Under the pieces are notes generated by a model. That model saw only the letters and a program-made list of their open reading frames with translations. It had not been told where the DNA came from and ran no database searches. Positions 19,866 to 30,552 of a stretch of DNA of 64,000 nt are shown piece by piece. Where the stretch lies: contig JAPZRU010000008.1 in NCBI GenBank assembly GCA_027531255.1, forward strand, positions 124,001-188,000, read 5' to 3'. The position numbers and the translations under genes are program-made. How positions within the stretch are numbered: position 1 is the stretch's first letter; every line of letters begins with the position of its first letter. This DNA comes from Steroidobacteraceae bacterium (GTDB taxonomy: Bacteria; Pseudomonadota; Gammaproteobacteria; Steroidobacterales; Steroidobacteraceae).

Positions 19866-22205
19866 ATGGCGGAAGCCGCTACCAAGTCCGGGGCGCTGAA
19901 CCCGCGCCTCACCGCCGCCGTCTCGCGCAGCCTGCGCGAAGGGGCACTCTGGGTGTTCGGCGCGCTGGCGCTCGTGCTGCTGATCGCGCTCGCGAGCTAC
20001 GATCGCGGCGATCCCAGTTTCTCGTTCACCGGCGAGCCCGGTCGCGTGTCGAACTGGATCGGTCCGGCAGGCGCCTGGATCGCGGACGTCTTCCTGCTGC
20101 TGTTCGGCGCGCCCGCGTTCCTGTTCCCGGTGATGCTCGCGTTCGCTGGCTGGCTGCTGTTCCGTCCGCCCGAAGGCGAACGGCCGTCCCGCGCCACGCT
20201 GGGGTTCCGGCTGCTCGGCTTCGCACTGACGCTGGCGACCAGCGCCGGCATCGCGACGCTGCACTTCACGGGTGCGAGCCTGCCGAACACCGCCGGCGGC
20301 ATCCTCGGGGACCTCGTCGGCGCGCAATTGTCGCACGGCTTCGGGTTCCTCGGCGCGACGCTGCTGCTGCTCGGGCTCTGGTTCGCGGGCGTGTCGCTGT
20401 TCCTCGGCGTCTCGTGGCTGACGATCATGGACTGGATCGGCCGCCACGTGCTCGGGGGCATCGCCGCGGTACGCACTTTCCTCGCGAAGCGCGAGGACGC
20501 CAAGGTCGGTCGCGAGATGAAGGAGGTCCGCAAGGAGGCGGTCCGCGAGGAGAAGAAGAAGGCCGAGACGCGCCCGGCGCCGCGGATCGAGACGCCGCCG
20601 CCGGTCATCGAGAAGAGCGAGCGGGTCGAGAAGGAGAAGCAGGTCCCGCTGTTCGACAAGCCGGCGTCGAAGGAACTGCCGGCACTGAAGCTGCTCGACG
20701 ACGCGCCGCCGCGACAGCAGGGGTATTCGGCCGAGGCGCTCGAGGCGATGTCGCGCCTCGTCGAGATCAAGCTGCGCGACTTCGGCGTCGAGGTCGAGGT
20801 GGTCGCGGTGCACCCGGGCCCGGTCGTCACGCGCTTCGAGCTGCGGCCCGCGCCGGGCGTGAAGGTGTCGCAGATCTCCGGACTGTCGAAGGACATCGCG
20901 CGCGCGCTGTCCGCGATCAGCGTGCGCGTGGTCGAGGTGATCCCCGGCAAGAGCGTGATCGGCCTCGAGATCCCCAACGAGAAGCGCGAGGTCGTCACGC
21001 TCGGCGAGATCATCAAGTCGAAGACCTACGACGACGTCGCGAGCCCGCTCGCGCTCGCGCTCGGCAAGGACATCGGCGGCAACCCGGTGGTCGCGGACCT
21101 GCAGAAGATGCCGCACCTGCTGATCGCGGGCACCACGGGCTCGGGCAAGTCCGTCGGCATCAACGCGATGGTGCTGTCGCTGCTCTACAAGGCGCCCGCC
21201 GAGCAGGTGCGCCTGATCATGGTCGACCCGAAGATGCTGGAGCTGTCGGTCTACGAGGGCATCCCGCACCTGCTCGCGCCGGTCGTCACCGACATGAAGC
21301 AGGCCGCCAACGCGCTGCGCTGGTGCGTGGCCGAGATGGAGCGTCGCTACATGCTGATGGCGGCGCTCGGCGTACGCAACATCGGCGGCTACAACAAGAA
21401 GGTCAAGGAAGCGAACGAGTCGGGCAAGCCGATCCCGGACCCGATCGTGCAGCAACGGCTGCAGGCGGGCGACGTCAGCGTGCTCGGCATCGACGGCAAC
21501 GTGCCGAACTGCGAGAACCTGCCGTACATCGTCGTCGTGATCGACGAACTCGCCGACCTTATGATGATCGTCGGCAAGAAGGTCGAGGAGCTCATCGCGC
21601 GGCTCGCGCAGAAGGCGCGTGCTTCCGGCATCCACCTGATACTCGCCACGCAGCGCCCGTCGGTGGACGTGATCACGGGCCTGATCAAGGCCAACATCCC
21701 GACCCGCATCGCGTTCCAGGTGTCCGCGAAGGTGGACTCGCGGACGATCCTCGACCAGATGGGCGCGGAGTCGCTGCTCGGCCACGGCGACATGCTGTAC
21801 CTGCCGCCCGGCACCTCGGTGCCGAACCGCGTGCACGGCGCCTTCGTGTCCGATGCCGAGGTGCACCGGGTGGTCGAGGCGTTGCGCGGCGCGGCGCCGA
21901 ACTACGTCGAGGAAATTCTGGACGGTCCGCGCGGTCCGATCCCGGGTCTCCCGGCGGAAGAAGGCGAGGGCGGTGGCAGTGGCAGTGGCGGCGACGACGG
22001 CGAACAGGACCCCCTCTACGACGAAGCGGTGCGCATCGTCGCCGAGACCCGCAAGGCCTCCGTGTCCGGTATCCAGCGCCGGCTCAAGATCGGCTACAAC
22101 CGCGCCGCGCGCCTGGTGGAGACGATGGAGGCGGCCGGACTGGTCGGTCCGCTGCAGCCGAACGGCAGCCGCGAGGTGCTGGCGCCTCCGCCGGCCGAGG
22201 GCTGA
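19866..22205 (+). CDS. ftsK: FtsK DNA translocase and cell division protein
   Basis: A 779-residue septal translocase that pumps chromosomal DNA during division and activates XerCD recombination. The N-terminus holds about four membrane segments (25-50, 80-105, 115-140, 145-175). A short charged linker rich in Lys/Glu/Arg follows (about 200-265). The motor has Walker [16 protein letters not shown] and Walker [15 protein letters not shown]. The C-terminal gamma winged helix ([38 protein letters not shown]) should read KOPS sites. The linker is much shorter than in E. coli, as in Pseudomonas. It is followed by lolA. Confidence 0.97.
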   Translation: MAEAATKSGALNPRLTAAVSRSLREGALWVFGALALVLLIALASYDRGDPSFSFTGEPGRVSNWIGPAGAWIADVFLLLFGAPAFLFPVMLAFAGWLLFRPPEGERPSRATLGFRLLGFALTLATSAGIATLHFTGASLPNTAGGILGDLVGAQLSHGFGFLGATLLLLGLWFAGVSLFLGVSWLTIMDWIGRHVLGGIAAVRTFLAKREDAKVGREMKEVRKEAVREEKKKAETRPAPRIETPPPVIEKSERVEKEKQVPLFDKPASKELPALKLLDDAPPRQQGYSAEALEAMSRLVEIKLRDFGVEVEVVAVHPGPVVTRFELRPAPGVKVSQISGLSKDIARALSAISVRVVEVIPGKSVIGLEIPNEKREVVTLGEIIKSKTYDDVASPLALALGKDIGGNPVVADLQKMPHLLIAGTTGSGKSVGINAMVLSLLYKAPAEQVRLIMVDPKMLELSVYEGIPHLLAPVVTDMKQAANALRWCVAEMERRYMLMAALGVRNIGGYNKKVKEANESGKPIPDPIVQQRLQAGDVSVLGIDGNVPNCENLPYIVVVIDELADLMMIVGKKVEELIARLAQKARASGIHLILATQRPSVDVITGLIKANIPTRIAFQVSAKVDSRTILDQMGAESLLGHGDMLYLPPGTSVPNRVHGAFVSDAEVHRVVEALRGAAPNYVEEILDGPRGPIPGLPAEEGEGGGSGSGGDDGEQDPLYDEAVRIVAETRKASVSGIQRRLKIGYNRAARLVETMEAAGLVGPLQPNGSREVLAPPPAEG

Positions 22206-22224
22206 GGTGGACCCGCGCGCCGCG

Positions 22225-22950
22225 ATGCGGACCGGTGCGATCGCGGGTGTGCTGCTCTGGGCGTGGCTGGTCGTGCTCGCGGCGCCGGTTGCCGTCGCAG
22301 CAGCCTCCGCACCTGCGGTGGCGGCCGGCTCGGCCGGGTCTGCCGCGACGGCGGCGCCGGCCGCGGTGGCTCGCCCGTCCGCGGCCGACGCCGTGGCCCT
22401 CGCGAGGGTCGAGCAGGCCATCGCCTCGCTCGATTCGGTGCGCGCGGAGTTCGTGCAGGAGCTCGTGGATCCGCGCACGAAGTCCACGCAGCGCGCGACG
22501 GGCACGCTGTCGATCCGCAAGCCCGGCAAGTTCCGCTGGGACTACGCCGCGCCTGCGCAGGTGATCGTCTCGGACGGCGAGCGCCTCTGGCTCTACGACG
22601 CCGACCTGGAGCAGGTCACCGTGCGCCGCGTGCGCGACACGCTGTCGCAGACGCCGGCGATGCTGCTGTCCGGCCGCGGTCGCATTGCGGACGGCTTCAC
22701 CGCGCAGGCCCTGCCGCGCGCCGACGGCCTCGAATGGGTCAGACTGGTGCCGAAGCGGGGGGATACCGACTTCCGCGAACTGCGGCTCGGCTTCGCCGAC
22801 GGCACGCTCCGCCGCATGGAATTCGAGGACAAGTTGAACCAGCTGACGCGGATCACCCTGACGAAGATCGAGCGCAACGCGCGTCTCGACGACCGCCTGT
22901 TCAACTTCGTGCCGCCGCCGGGCGCCGACGTCATCGGACCCGCACGCTGA
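22225..22950 (+). CDS. lolA: Outer-membrane lipoprotein carrier LolA
   Basis: Periplasmic chaperone of about 241 residues that carries lipoproteins from LolCDE to LolB. It has a signal peptide (MRTGAIAGVLLWAWLVVLAAPVAVAAAS) and an Ala-rich spacer. The LolA fold follows (VRAEFVQELVDPRTKSTQRATGTLSIRKPGKFRWDYAAPA) with VSDGERLWLYDADLEQVTVR. A GTG at 22207 would add six residues and is nearer to a GAGGG sequence, so the start is uncertain. It lies directly after ftsK, as in pseudomonads. Confidence 0.92.
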   Translation: MRTGAIAGVLLWAWLVVLAAPVAVAAASAPAVAAGSAGSAATAAPAAVARPSAADAVALARVEQAIASLDSVRAEFVQELVDPRTKSTQRATGTLSIRKPGKFRWDYAAPAQVIVSDGERLWLYDADLEQVTVRRVRDTLSQTPAMLLSGRGRIADGFTAQALPRADGLEWVRLVPKRGDTDFRELRLGFADGTLRRMEFEDKLNQLTRITLTKIERNARLDDRLFNFVPPPGADVIGPAR

Positions 22951-23357
22951 TGCTCGACCTGCGTCTGGCGCGCCTCTGGGCGCTGATCGGCTGGGTCGGC
23001 GTGCTCGCGGCGGTCGTCGTGAGCCTCTGGCCGGGCGGCGTGCCGCTGCCGGCCCAGGTCTGGGACAAGGTGCAGCACGGCACGGGCTATGCGCTGCTGA
23101 CGCTCTGGTTCACCGGGCTCTACCCGCGCGGTCGCTACCTCCTGATCGGCGTCGCCTGCTGCCTGCTCGGGATCGCGATCGAAGCCCTGCAGGGGCTCAC
23201 CGCGACGCGCAGCACCGAGGCCGCGGACGTGCTCGCGAACTCGACCGGGATCGCGGTCGCGCTCGCGCTCGCCTACACGACGGTCCTGGGCGGCTGGGCG
23301 CAGCGCGTGGAGCGGCTGGCCGGGCTGGAGCCCCGCTGCCAGCCCGAGACGCCCTGA
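22950..23357 (+). CDS. VanZ-like membrane protein
   Basis: A 135-residue protein with about four membrane segments and VanZ-family features (DKVQHGTGYALLTLWFTGLYP and AIEALQGLTATRSTEAADVLANSTG). The conserved DKxxH and EXLQ/R-type motifs are in place. VanZ was named from a teicoplanin-resistance cluster, but chromosomal relatives have no established function. The start ATG overlaps the lolA stop (TGATG), so translation is coupled. It sits where other gammaproteobacteria have lolA directly followed by rarA. Confidence 0.8.
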   Translation: MLDLRLARLWALIGWVGVLAAVVVSLWPGGVPLPAQVWDKVQHGTGYALLTLWFTGLYPRGRYLLIGVACCLLGIAIEALQGLTATRSTEAADVLANSTGIAVALALAYTTVLGGWAQRVERLAGLEPRCQPETP

Positions 23358-23371
23358 GCGTGCGCATTGCC

Positions 23372-23377
23372 TAGAAT
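23372..23377 (+). promoter_or_regulatory. -10 element (TAGAAT) placed for a leaderless rarA transcript
   Basis: TAGAAT lies six bases before the rarA GTG, so transcription would start at or next to the start codon. No ribosome binding site precedes the GTG. The element sits in an inverted repeat (GCGCATT and AATGCGC). No good -35 is seen. Confidence 0.35.
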
Positions 23378-23383
23378 GCGCGG

Positions 23384-26138
<2,755 letters not shown>

Positions 26139-26217
26139 GTCTCGCGGGGCGCGGGCGGGCCACCGCCGGAGTCGTCCGTCGGGCGGTGGCGCGGCCGACG
26201 GCGCCGGGCCGGAAAGC

Positions 26218-26242
26218 GAACGGCCGCCCGTGGCGGCCGTTC
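26218..26242. terminator. Bidirectional hairpin between serS and the Bax inhibitor gene
   Basis: AACGGCCGCC and GGCGGCCGTT form a perfect 10-base stem (11 with the flanking G-C) with a CGT loop. It is followed on the minus strand by CGCTTTCC, so it fits best as the terminator of the minus-strand gene, and it may stop serS too. Confidence 0.6.
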
Positions 26243-26294
26243 CGAGGACGATCGACGCGAGGCCCGGCCGTCGCTGCGCGGCGGCCGGTGACGC

Positions 26295-26981
26295 TCACTC
26301 CTGCGAGGCGAAGCCAAGCAGGTGCAGCAGGCTCGTGAAGAGGTTGAAGAGGCTGACGTACAGCGACACCGTCGCCATCACGTAGTTCGTCTCGCCGCCG
26401 TTCACGATCTCGCTGGTCTGCCAGAGGATCAGCCCCGAGGACAGCAGCACGAACATGCCCGAGACCGCGAGCGACAGCGCGCTCAGCTCGAAGAAGAACG
26501 CGGCGAGGCCGAGCAGGAACGCGGCGATCACGCCGACGAACAGGAAGCCGCCCATGAAGCTGAAGTCCTTGCGGGACTTCACCGCGTAGGCGGACAGCGC
26601 GACGAAGGTCAGGCCGGTGATGCCGAACGCGTTCATCACGATGCTGGAGCCGTTCGGGAGGGCGGTCAGGTACGTCGACAGGATCGGCCCGAGCGTGAAG
26701 CCCAGGAAGCCGGTCAGGCCGAACACCATCAGCACGCCCCACGCGCTGTTGCGGAGCTTGTAGACGCCGAACAGCAGCGCGAAGTAGCCCACCAGCGTCA
26801 CCAGCAGGCCGAGGCGCGGCGCGCCCATCGCCAGCGACAGGCCCGCGCTCGCGGCGCTGAAGAGCAGCGTAGCGGCCAGCAGCAGGTAGGTGTTGCGGAG
26901 GACCTTGTTGGTCTCGACGGCGGAAACCGGCCGGGCGACGGCGGTCTCGGCGGCGACGGAATTCACGGGGTAGCGATCCAT
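26295..26981 (-). CDS. Bax inhibitor-1 family membrane protein (YccA/YbhL type)
   Basis: A 228-residue protein with seven predicted membrane segments from about residue 30 onward and a short cytoplasmic N-terminus (SAVETNKVLRNTYLLLAATLLFSA). The family segment FGITGLTFVALSAYAVKSRKDFSFMGGFLF and the C-terminal LFNLFTSLLHLLGFA are typical. Relatives include E. coli YccA, which interacts with FtsH, and YbhL. The molecular role here is not certain; it may modulate membrane proteolysis or ion leakage. It is a single gene with its own predicted promoter. Confidence 0.92.
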   Translation of the reverse strand: MDRYPVNSVAAETAVARPVSAVETNKVLRNTYLLLAATLLFSAASAGLSLAMGAPRLGLLVTLVGYFALLFGVYKLRNSAWGVLMVFGLTGFLGFTLGPILSTYLTALPNGSSIVMNAFGITGLTFVALSAYAVKSRKDFSFMGGFLFVGVIAAFLLGLAAFFFELSALSLAVSGMFVLLSSGLILWQTSEIVNGGETNYVMATVSLYVSLFNLFTSLLHLLGFASQE

Positions 26982-27030
26982 GAGGGTCAGTCTCCTTGGG
27001 CGTGTCCGATGTCTACCGGAAGTGGACCCG

Positions 27031-27059
27031 ATCGTAGCGCATTTCCAGTGACCTGCGAA
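27031..27059 (-). promoter_or_regulatory. Predicted promoter for the Bax inhibitor-1 family gene
   Basis: On the minus strand TTCGCA and TACGAT are 17 bases apart, each matching four of six consensus bases. The gene starts about 50 bases downstream and has AGGAG before its ATG. Confidence 0.45.
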
Positions 27060-27166
27060 CGGCGGTTCGGGTGATGCGTTTCGCCTTTGGGTTGGCTACA
27101 GAGACCTCCCGGGTGGGGTAAAGTTCACAAGCGTCCGCCCCCGCCGCGTCCAGTGCGGCGGCCGCC

Positions 27167-27254
27167 GGAGAGGTGGCAGAGCGGTTGAATGCAGCGGTCT
27201 TGAAAACCGCCGGCCCGCAAGGGCTCGTGGGTTCGAATCCCACCCTCTCCGCCA
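27167..27254 (+). tRNA. tRNA-Ser (anticodon UGA)
   Basis: An 88-base class II tRNA with a seven-base acceptor stem (GGAGAGG with CCTCTCC), a long variable arm, TTCGAATC in the T arm and an encoded CCA end. The anticodon stem GCGGT/ACCGC encloses the loop with TGA at 27201-27203, reading UCA. A possible -10 element (TAAAGT) lies at 27119-27124. It is convergent with the phosphatase gene that ends 24 bases downstream. Confidence 0.97.
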
Positions 27255-27278
27255 CCGAAAATGGGGACTTTTCCCACC

Positions 27279-29090
27279 TCACGACCCCACGACGCCGCCA
27301 TCCTTCCGCCGGATCACGACCGTCGAATCCCGCGGCACCGTCGTGCCGTCGAACGCGCGGGGAAAGTTCGTCAGGCGCGGATCCCCGTCCCCGGGGTGCT
27401 GAACGTTCACGAACAGCGTCCGCCGGTCCGGCGTGTGCGCGATCCCGGTCACCTCGTCCCCTGAAACGCCCGCGAACAGGCGCCGTACCTCGCCGGTGCG
27501 CGTGTCCGCCACCAGCAGCTGGTTGTTGATGTCGTCCGGCTGGTCGCCGTCCGTCTCGACGAACAGCCGCCCGTCCGGGTCCGCCCACAGGCCGTCCGGG
27601 CTGCCGAACGCGTGGTCCGCGTCGTGGCTGTCCTTCGCCATCAGGAAGATCTCCCAGGCGAAGCGGGTGCCGACGTGGCCGTCGAGCTCGCGCCACCGCA
27701 GGATGTGGCCGTGCGGGTTCGGCGCGAGCGGATTCGCCGCGTTCGGCGCCGCGCGTCGACGATTGTTCGTCAGCGAGCAGTACACGCGCCCGTCCGGCGC
27801 GACGGTGGTCCACTCGGGCCGATCCATCGGCGTCGCGCCGAGCAGGTCGGCGGCGAGCCGCACGTACGTCACCACCGCACCCTGGTCGCCCAAGCGCGAC
27901 TTCAGGCGCGGGTCGTCGGCGGTCAACTCGAGCCATGCGCCCGTGCCGTCCGCGTCGAAGCGCGCGACGTAGAGCCGGCCGTGGTCGAGCGGGCTGCGGC
28001 CCGCGGCGCGCATCGCGCGCCAGTCGCCCTCGGACACGAACTTGTAGACGTAGTCGTTCGCCTGGTCGTCGCCCATGTAGACGACGACGCGGCCGCCGTC
28101 GCCGACCGTCACCGCCGCGCCCTCGTGCTTGAAGCGGCCGAGCGCGGTGCGCTTCACCGGGGCGCGCGCCGGATCGAGCGGGTCGATCTCGACGACCCAC
28201 CCGTAGCGGTTCTCGGCGTTGCGGTACCGCGGATCCGCCAGGTCGAAGCGCGGGTCGTAGCGATGCCACCCGTAGCCGAAGCCGCGCGAGTCGAGACCGT
28301 AGCGCGCCTGTTCGACGCTCGGCGACCACGGCGACTCGGTGCCGAAGTAGCCGTCGAAGTTCTCCTCGCACGTGAGATACGTGCCCCACGGCGTCGCGCC
28401 GTTCGAGCAGTTGTTGAACGTGCCGCGCGGCGCGTCGCCCGACGGCGTGCGCAGCAGCGCGTGGCCGGCCGCGGGCCCGGAGAACTCGACCGGAGTGTTC
28501 GCGTGGATGCGCCGCGCGTGCGGGACGTCCACCACCTGCCAGCGGCCGTTCACCTCGCGCAGCCCGAGCACCGACACGCCGTGCGCGTGCTGCGAGAGTC
28601 GCACGTCCTCGAGGCTCTGCGGCCAGGGCTTGCCGAGCACGTGCGGGTTCGTGCCGTACTCGTGGTTGAGGCACAGGGTGCCTTCGCGACCGGCCGCGCC
28701 GGCCTTCGGAAAGAAAGTCATGCCGTCGTGGCCGATCCCCACCAGTTCCTCCTGTTCTGCCGCCGTGGGCCGGCGGGAGGGATCGCCGTCGTACGGTCGC
28801 ACCGACGAGCCCGGGCGGACGCGGTCGCCCCACGAGACGAGGGTCTCGTAGCGGTAGTCGGGCGAGATCGCCGGCATCGGCCCGCGCGCGTCCGCCCGCC
28901 TCACCGGGTGGAACCCGAGCAGGCCCGAGGGCGTCGGCCCGTCGGCGCCGGCACGCGCCGCCGGCAGGAACGCCGCGACTGCGACGGCCAGCCCGCCTGC
29001 GAGCACGCGCCGCCGAGCGACGTTGACGGCCAGCACCTCGTGGAACGGCGGCTGCGTGGAGGGGTTCGAGATCCGGTCGTCGTCGCGCAT
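27279..29090 (-). CDS. PhoX-family (DUF839) secreted phosphatase
   Basis: A 603-residue protein of the PhoX alkaline phosphatase family, calcium- and iron-dependent enzymes that release phosphate from organic esters outside the cytoplasm. A twin-arginine export signal is visible at the N-terminus (NVARRRVLAGGLAVAVAAFLPAARA). Family segments include LCLNHEYGTNP, TPWGTYLTCEENFDGYFG, FGYGWHRYDPRFDL, YMGDDQANDYVYKFV and DGLWADPDGRLFVETDGDQ. ATG 29090 is chosen because GAGG lies five bases upstream; GTG 29105 would add five residues. No Pho box was recognised. It is monocistronic and convergent with tRNA-Ser. Substrate specificity within the family is not certain. Confidence 0.88.
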   Translation of the reverse strand: MRDDDRISNPSTQPPFHEVLAVNVARRRVLAGGLAVAVAAFLPAARAGADGPTPSGLLGFHPVRRADARGPMPAISPDYRYETLVSWGDRVRPGSSVRPYDGDPSRRPTAAEQEELVGIGHDGMTFFPKAGAAGREGTLCLNHEYGTNPHVLGKPWPQSLEDVRLSQHAHGVSVLGLREVNGRWQVVDVPHARRIHANTPVEFSGPAAGHALLRTPSGDAPRGTFNNCSNGATPWGTYLTCEENFDGYFGTESPWSPSVEQARYGLDSRGFGYGWHRYDPRFDLADPRYRNAENRYGWVVEIDPLDPARAPVKRTALGRFKHEGAAVTVGDGGRVVVYMGDDQANDYVYKFVSEGDWRAMRAAGRSPLDHGRLYVARFDADGTGAWLELTADDPRLKSRLGDQGAVVTYVRLAADLLGATPMDRPEWTTVAPDGRVYCSLTNNRRRAAPNAANPLAPNPHGHILRWRELDGHVGTRFAWEIFLMAKDSHDADHAFGSPDGLWADPDGRLFVETDGDQPDDINNQLLVADTRTGEVRRLFAGVSGDEVTGIAHTPDRRTLFVNVQHPGDGDPRLTNFPRAFDGTTVPRDSTVVIRRKDGGVVGS

Positions 29091-29124
29091 CGGGTCCTCG
29101 GTCACGGTGACTGGCAGGCCGGCA

Positions 29125-29152
29125 GTGATACACCTGCATTGTTGCGGGCCAA
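29125..29152 (-). promoter_or_regulatory. Possible promoter for the PhoX-family gene
   Basis: On the minus strand TTGGCC and TATCAC are separated by 16 bases, and the predicted start is about 30 bases before the gene. A match to the PhoB box was looked for and not found. Confidence 0.35.
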
Positions 29153-29253
29153 TGGTGCCTGCTGCCGCGGCGGTCCGCGACGTCGTCGGTACGCGCCGCG
29201 GTCGCGCGGCCCGCGTACTGGACCCGGGGCACGCGAGGCGCGGGTTCGTGGCG

Positions 29254-29904
29254 TCACCCGGGTGCCCGACGCGCCGCCGCGTTGCGGCGAGGCATCGACG
29301 AACTCCGCAGTCGCCGCAACTCCGCCGGCGTGTCGAGATCCAGCGCCGCGGCGGGGATCGGCACGCGTCGCACGCCCGGGCGCGCAAGAATCGCGCGGGC
29401 ACCACGATCGCCGCTCAGGCGTCGGAGCTGCGCCCAGGTCGCGCGAGGCAGCATCGCGGGGACGCCGGCATGACCCGCGTATTCGGCGGCCGCGAGCGTC
29501 CGGCCACCCGACGAGGTGGTGACGAGCCGGCGGAGGTCCGCGACCCGCACCGCCCATTGATCCACGGTCAGCACCAGCGTGCCGGCGCCGTGCGCCGGCG
29601 GCCGCGCGAGTCCCGCGCGCAGCGAACTGGCCAGCCCCGTGCGCCAGCGGGGATTGCGGACGATCTCTACCGGCAGGCCCCGGAGTTGCGCTGCGATCGC
29701 GTCCGCGGCCGCGCCGACGACCACGCGCACGCCGAGCGGTCGCGTCGCGAGCGCGGCGCGGACCGCGCGACGCACCAGCGGTTCGCCGCCGAGCCGCACG
29801 AGCTGCTTGCGGCGCCCGAGTCGGCGGCTCCCACCCGCCGCGAGAACGAGGCACCAGTGACGCCGCGCGAGCGCGGACGGGGAGACGCGGCCTTCGGCTA
29901 TCAT
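29254..29904 (-). CDS. MobA/MocA-like nucleotidyltransferase
   Basis: A protein of about 216 residues with the nucleotidyltransferase signature WCLVLAAGGSRRLGRRKQLVRLGGEPLVRRAV near its N-terminus and the metal-binding aspartate region LVLTVDQWAV. This matches the MobA/MocA family that transfers CMP or GMP to molybdopterin, but relatives also act on sugars and other substrates, and no molybdenum enzyme genes are nearby. ATG 29904 is chosen over ATG 29913 because the latter overlaps the divergent gene that starts at 29912; either would leave almost no room for separate promoters. The C-terminus is Arg-rich. Confidence 0.75.
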   Translation of the reverse strand: MIAEGRVSPSALARRHWCLVLAAGGSRRLGRRKQLVRLGGEPLVRRAVRAALATRPLGVRVVVGAAADAIAAQLRGLPVEIVRNPRWRTGLASSLRAGLARPPAHGAGTLVLTVDQWAVRVADLRRLVTTSSGGRTLAAAEYAGHAGVPAMLPRATWAQLRRLSGDRGARAILARPGVRRVPIPAAALDLDTPAELRRLRSSSMPRRNAAARRAPG

Positions 29905-29911
29905 CGCGGGC

Positions 29912-30475
29912 ATGCGCAAAGAGTACCGGAGCCTGCGGCGCAAGCCGTTCCTGACGCCCGTCTGGATCTTCGCGTGGGTCGGGCTCGCGGCACTCGTGGC
30001 GGCCGGCTGGGCGGTGCTCGCCGCGTCCACGACGATCGTCGTCGTCACGCGGCACGCGGAGAAGGCGCCCGATCCCGGCGACGACCCGCCGCTCGCGCCG
30101 CTCGGCGAGGCGCGTGCGCAGCGGCTCGCGGAGATCTTCGGCAGCCGCGGCCGCGAGCACGCGGTCGACGCCGTCTATGTGACGCAGTGGAGCCGGACCG
30201 CGCAGACGGCGCGCCCGCTCGCCACGCGCCTGTCGATCCCCGTGACGCCGGTTCCGGCCGACGATCTCGCCGGTCTCGAGCGCCGGCTGCTGGCGGAGCA
30301 TCGCGGCGGGCGCGTGCTGGTAGTGGCCCATTCGAACACGGTGCCGCAGCTGGTCGAGCGGCTGGCCGACGGCGGCGAGTTCCCGCCGATCGCGGACGAC
30401 GAGTATGGAACGGCGTACGTGGTCGCGATTCCCCGCTGGAGTCGACCCGTGGCGCTGAGGATCCAGCTGCCCTGA
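29912..30475 (+). CDS. Membrane-anchored histidine phosphatase (phosphoglycerate mutase-like)
   Basis: A 187-residue protein with one N-terminal membrane segment (VWIFAWVGLAALVAAGWAVLAA) followed by a histidine-phosphatase domain. The catalytic RHG-type motif appears as VVTRHAEKAP, and the second histidine lies in VLVVAHSNTVPQLV. WSRTAQTARPLA is the usual third motif. The domain would face the periplasm if the anchor is oriented N-in. The substrate is unknown; relatives dephosphorylate sugars, proteins or lipid-linked compounds. It is divergent from the nucleotidyltransferase and precedes the DUF1800 gene by 77 bases. Confidence 0.82.
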   Translation: MRKEYRSLRRKPFLTPVWIFAWVGLAALVAAGWAVLAASTTIVVVTRHAEKAPDPGDDPPLAPLGEARAQRLAEIFGSRGREHAVDAVYVTQWSRTAQTARPLATRLSIPVTPVPADDLAGLERRLLAEHRGGRVLVVAHSNTVPQLVERLADGGEFPPIADDEYGTAYVVAIPRWSRPVALRIQLP

Positions 30476-30519
30476 GCCGCATCGTTCGCGCCGTCAACGC
30501 AACCGCGCCTCGCGCGTTG

Positions 30520-30525
30520 TATACT
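30520..30525 (+). promoter_or_regulatory. -10 element (TATACT) upstream of the DUF1800 gene
   Basis: TATACT matches five of six consensus bases and is placed 27 bases before the ATG. No strong -35 hexamer is visible 16-18 bases upstream, so an activator may be involved or the site may be chance. Confidence 0.4.
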
Positions 30526-30552
30526 CGAGATGGACGCGGCTGGGCGACGGCG

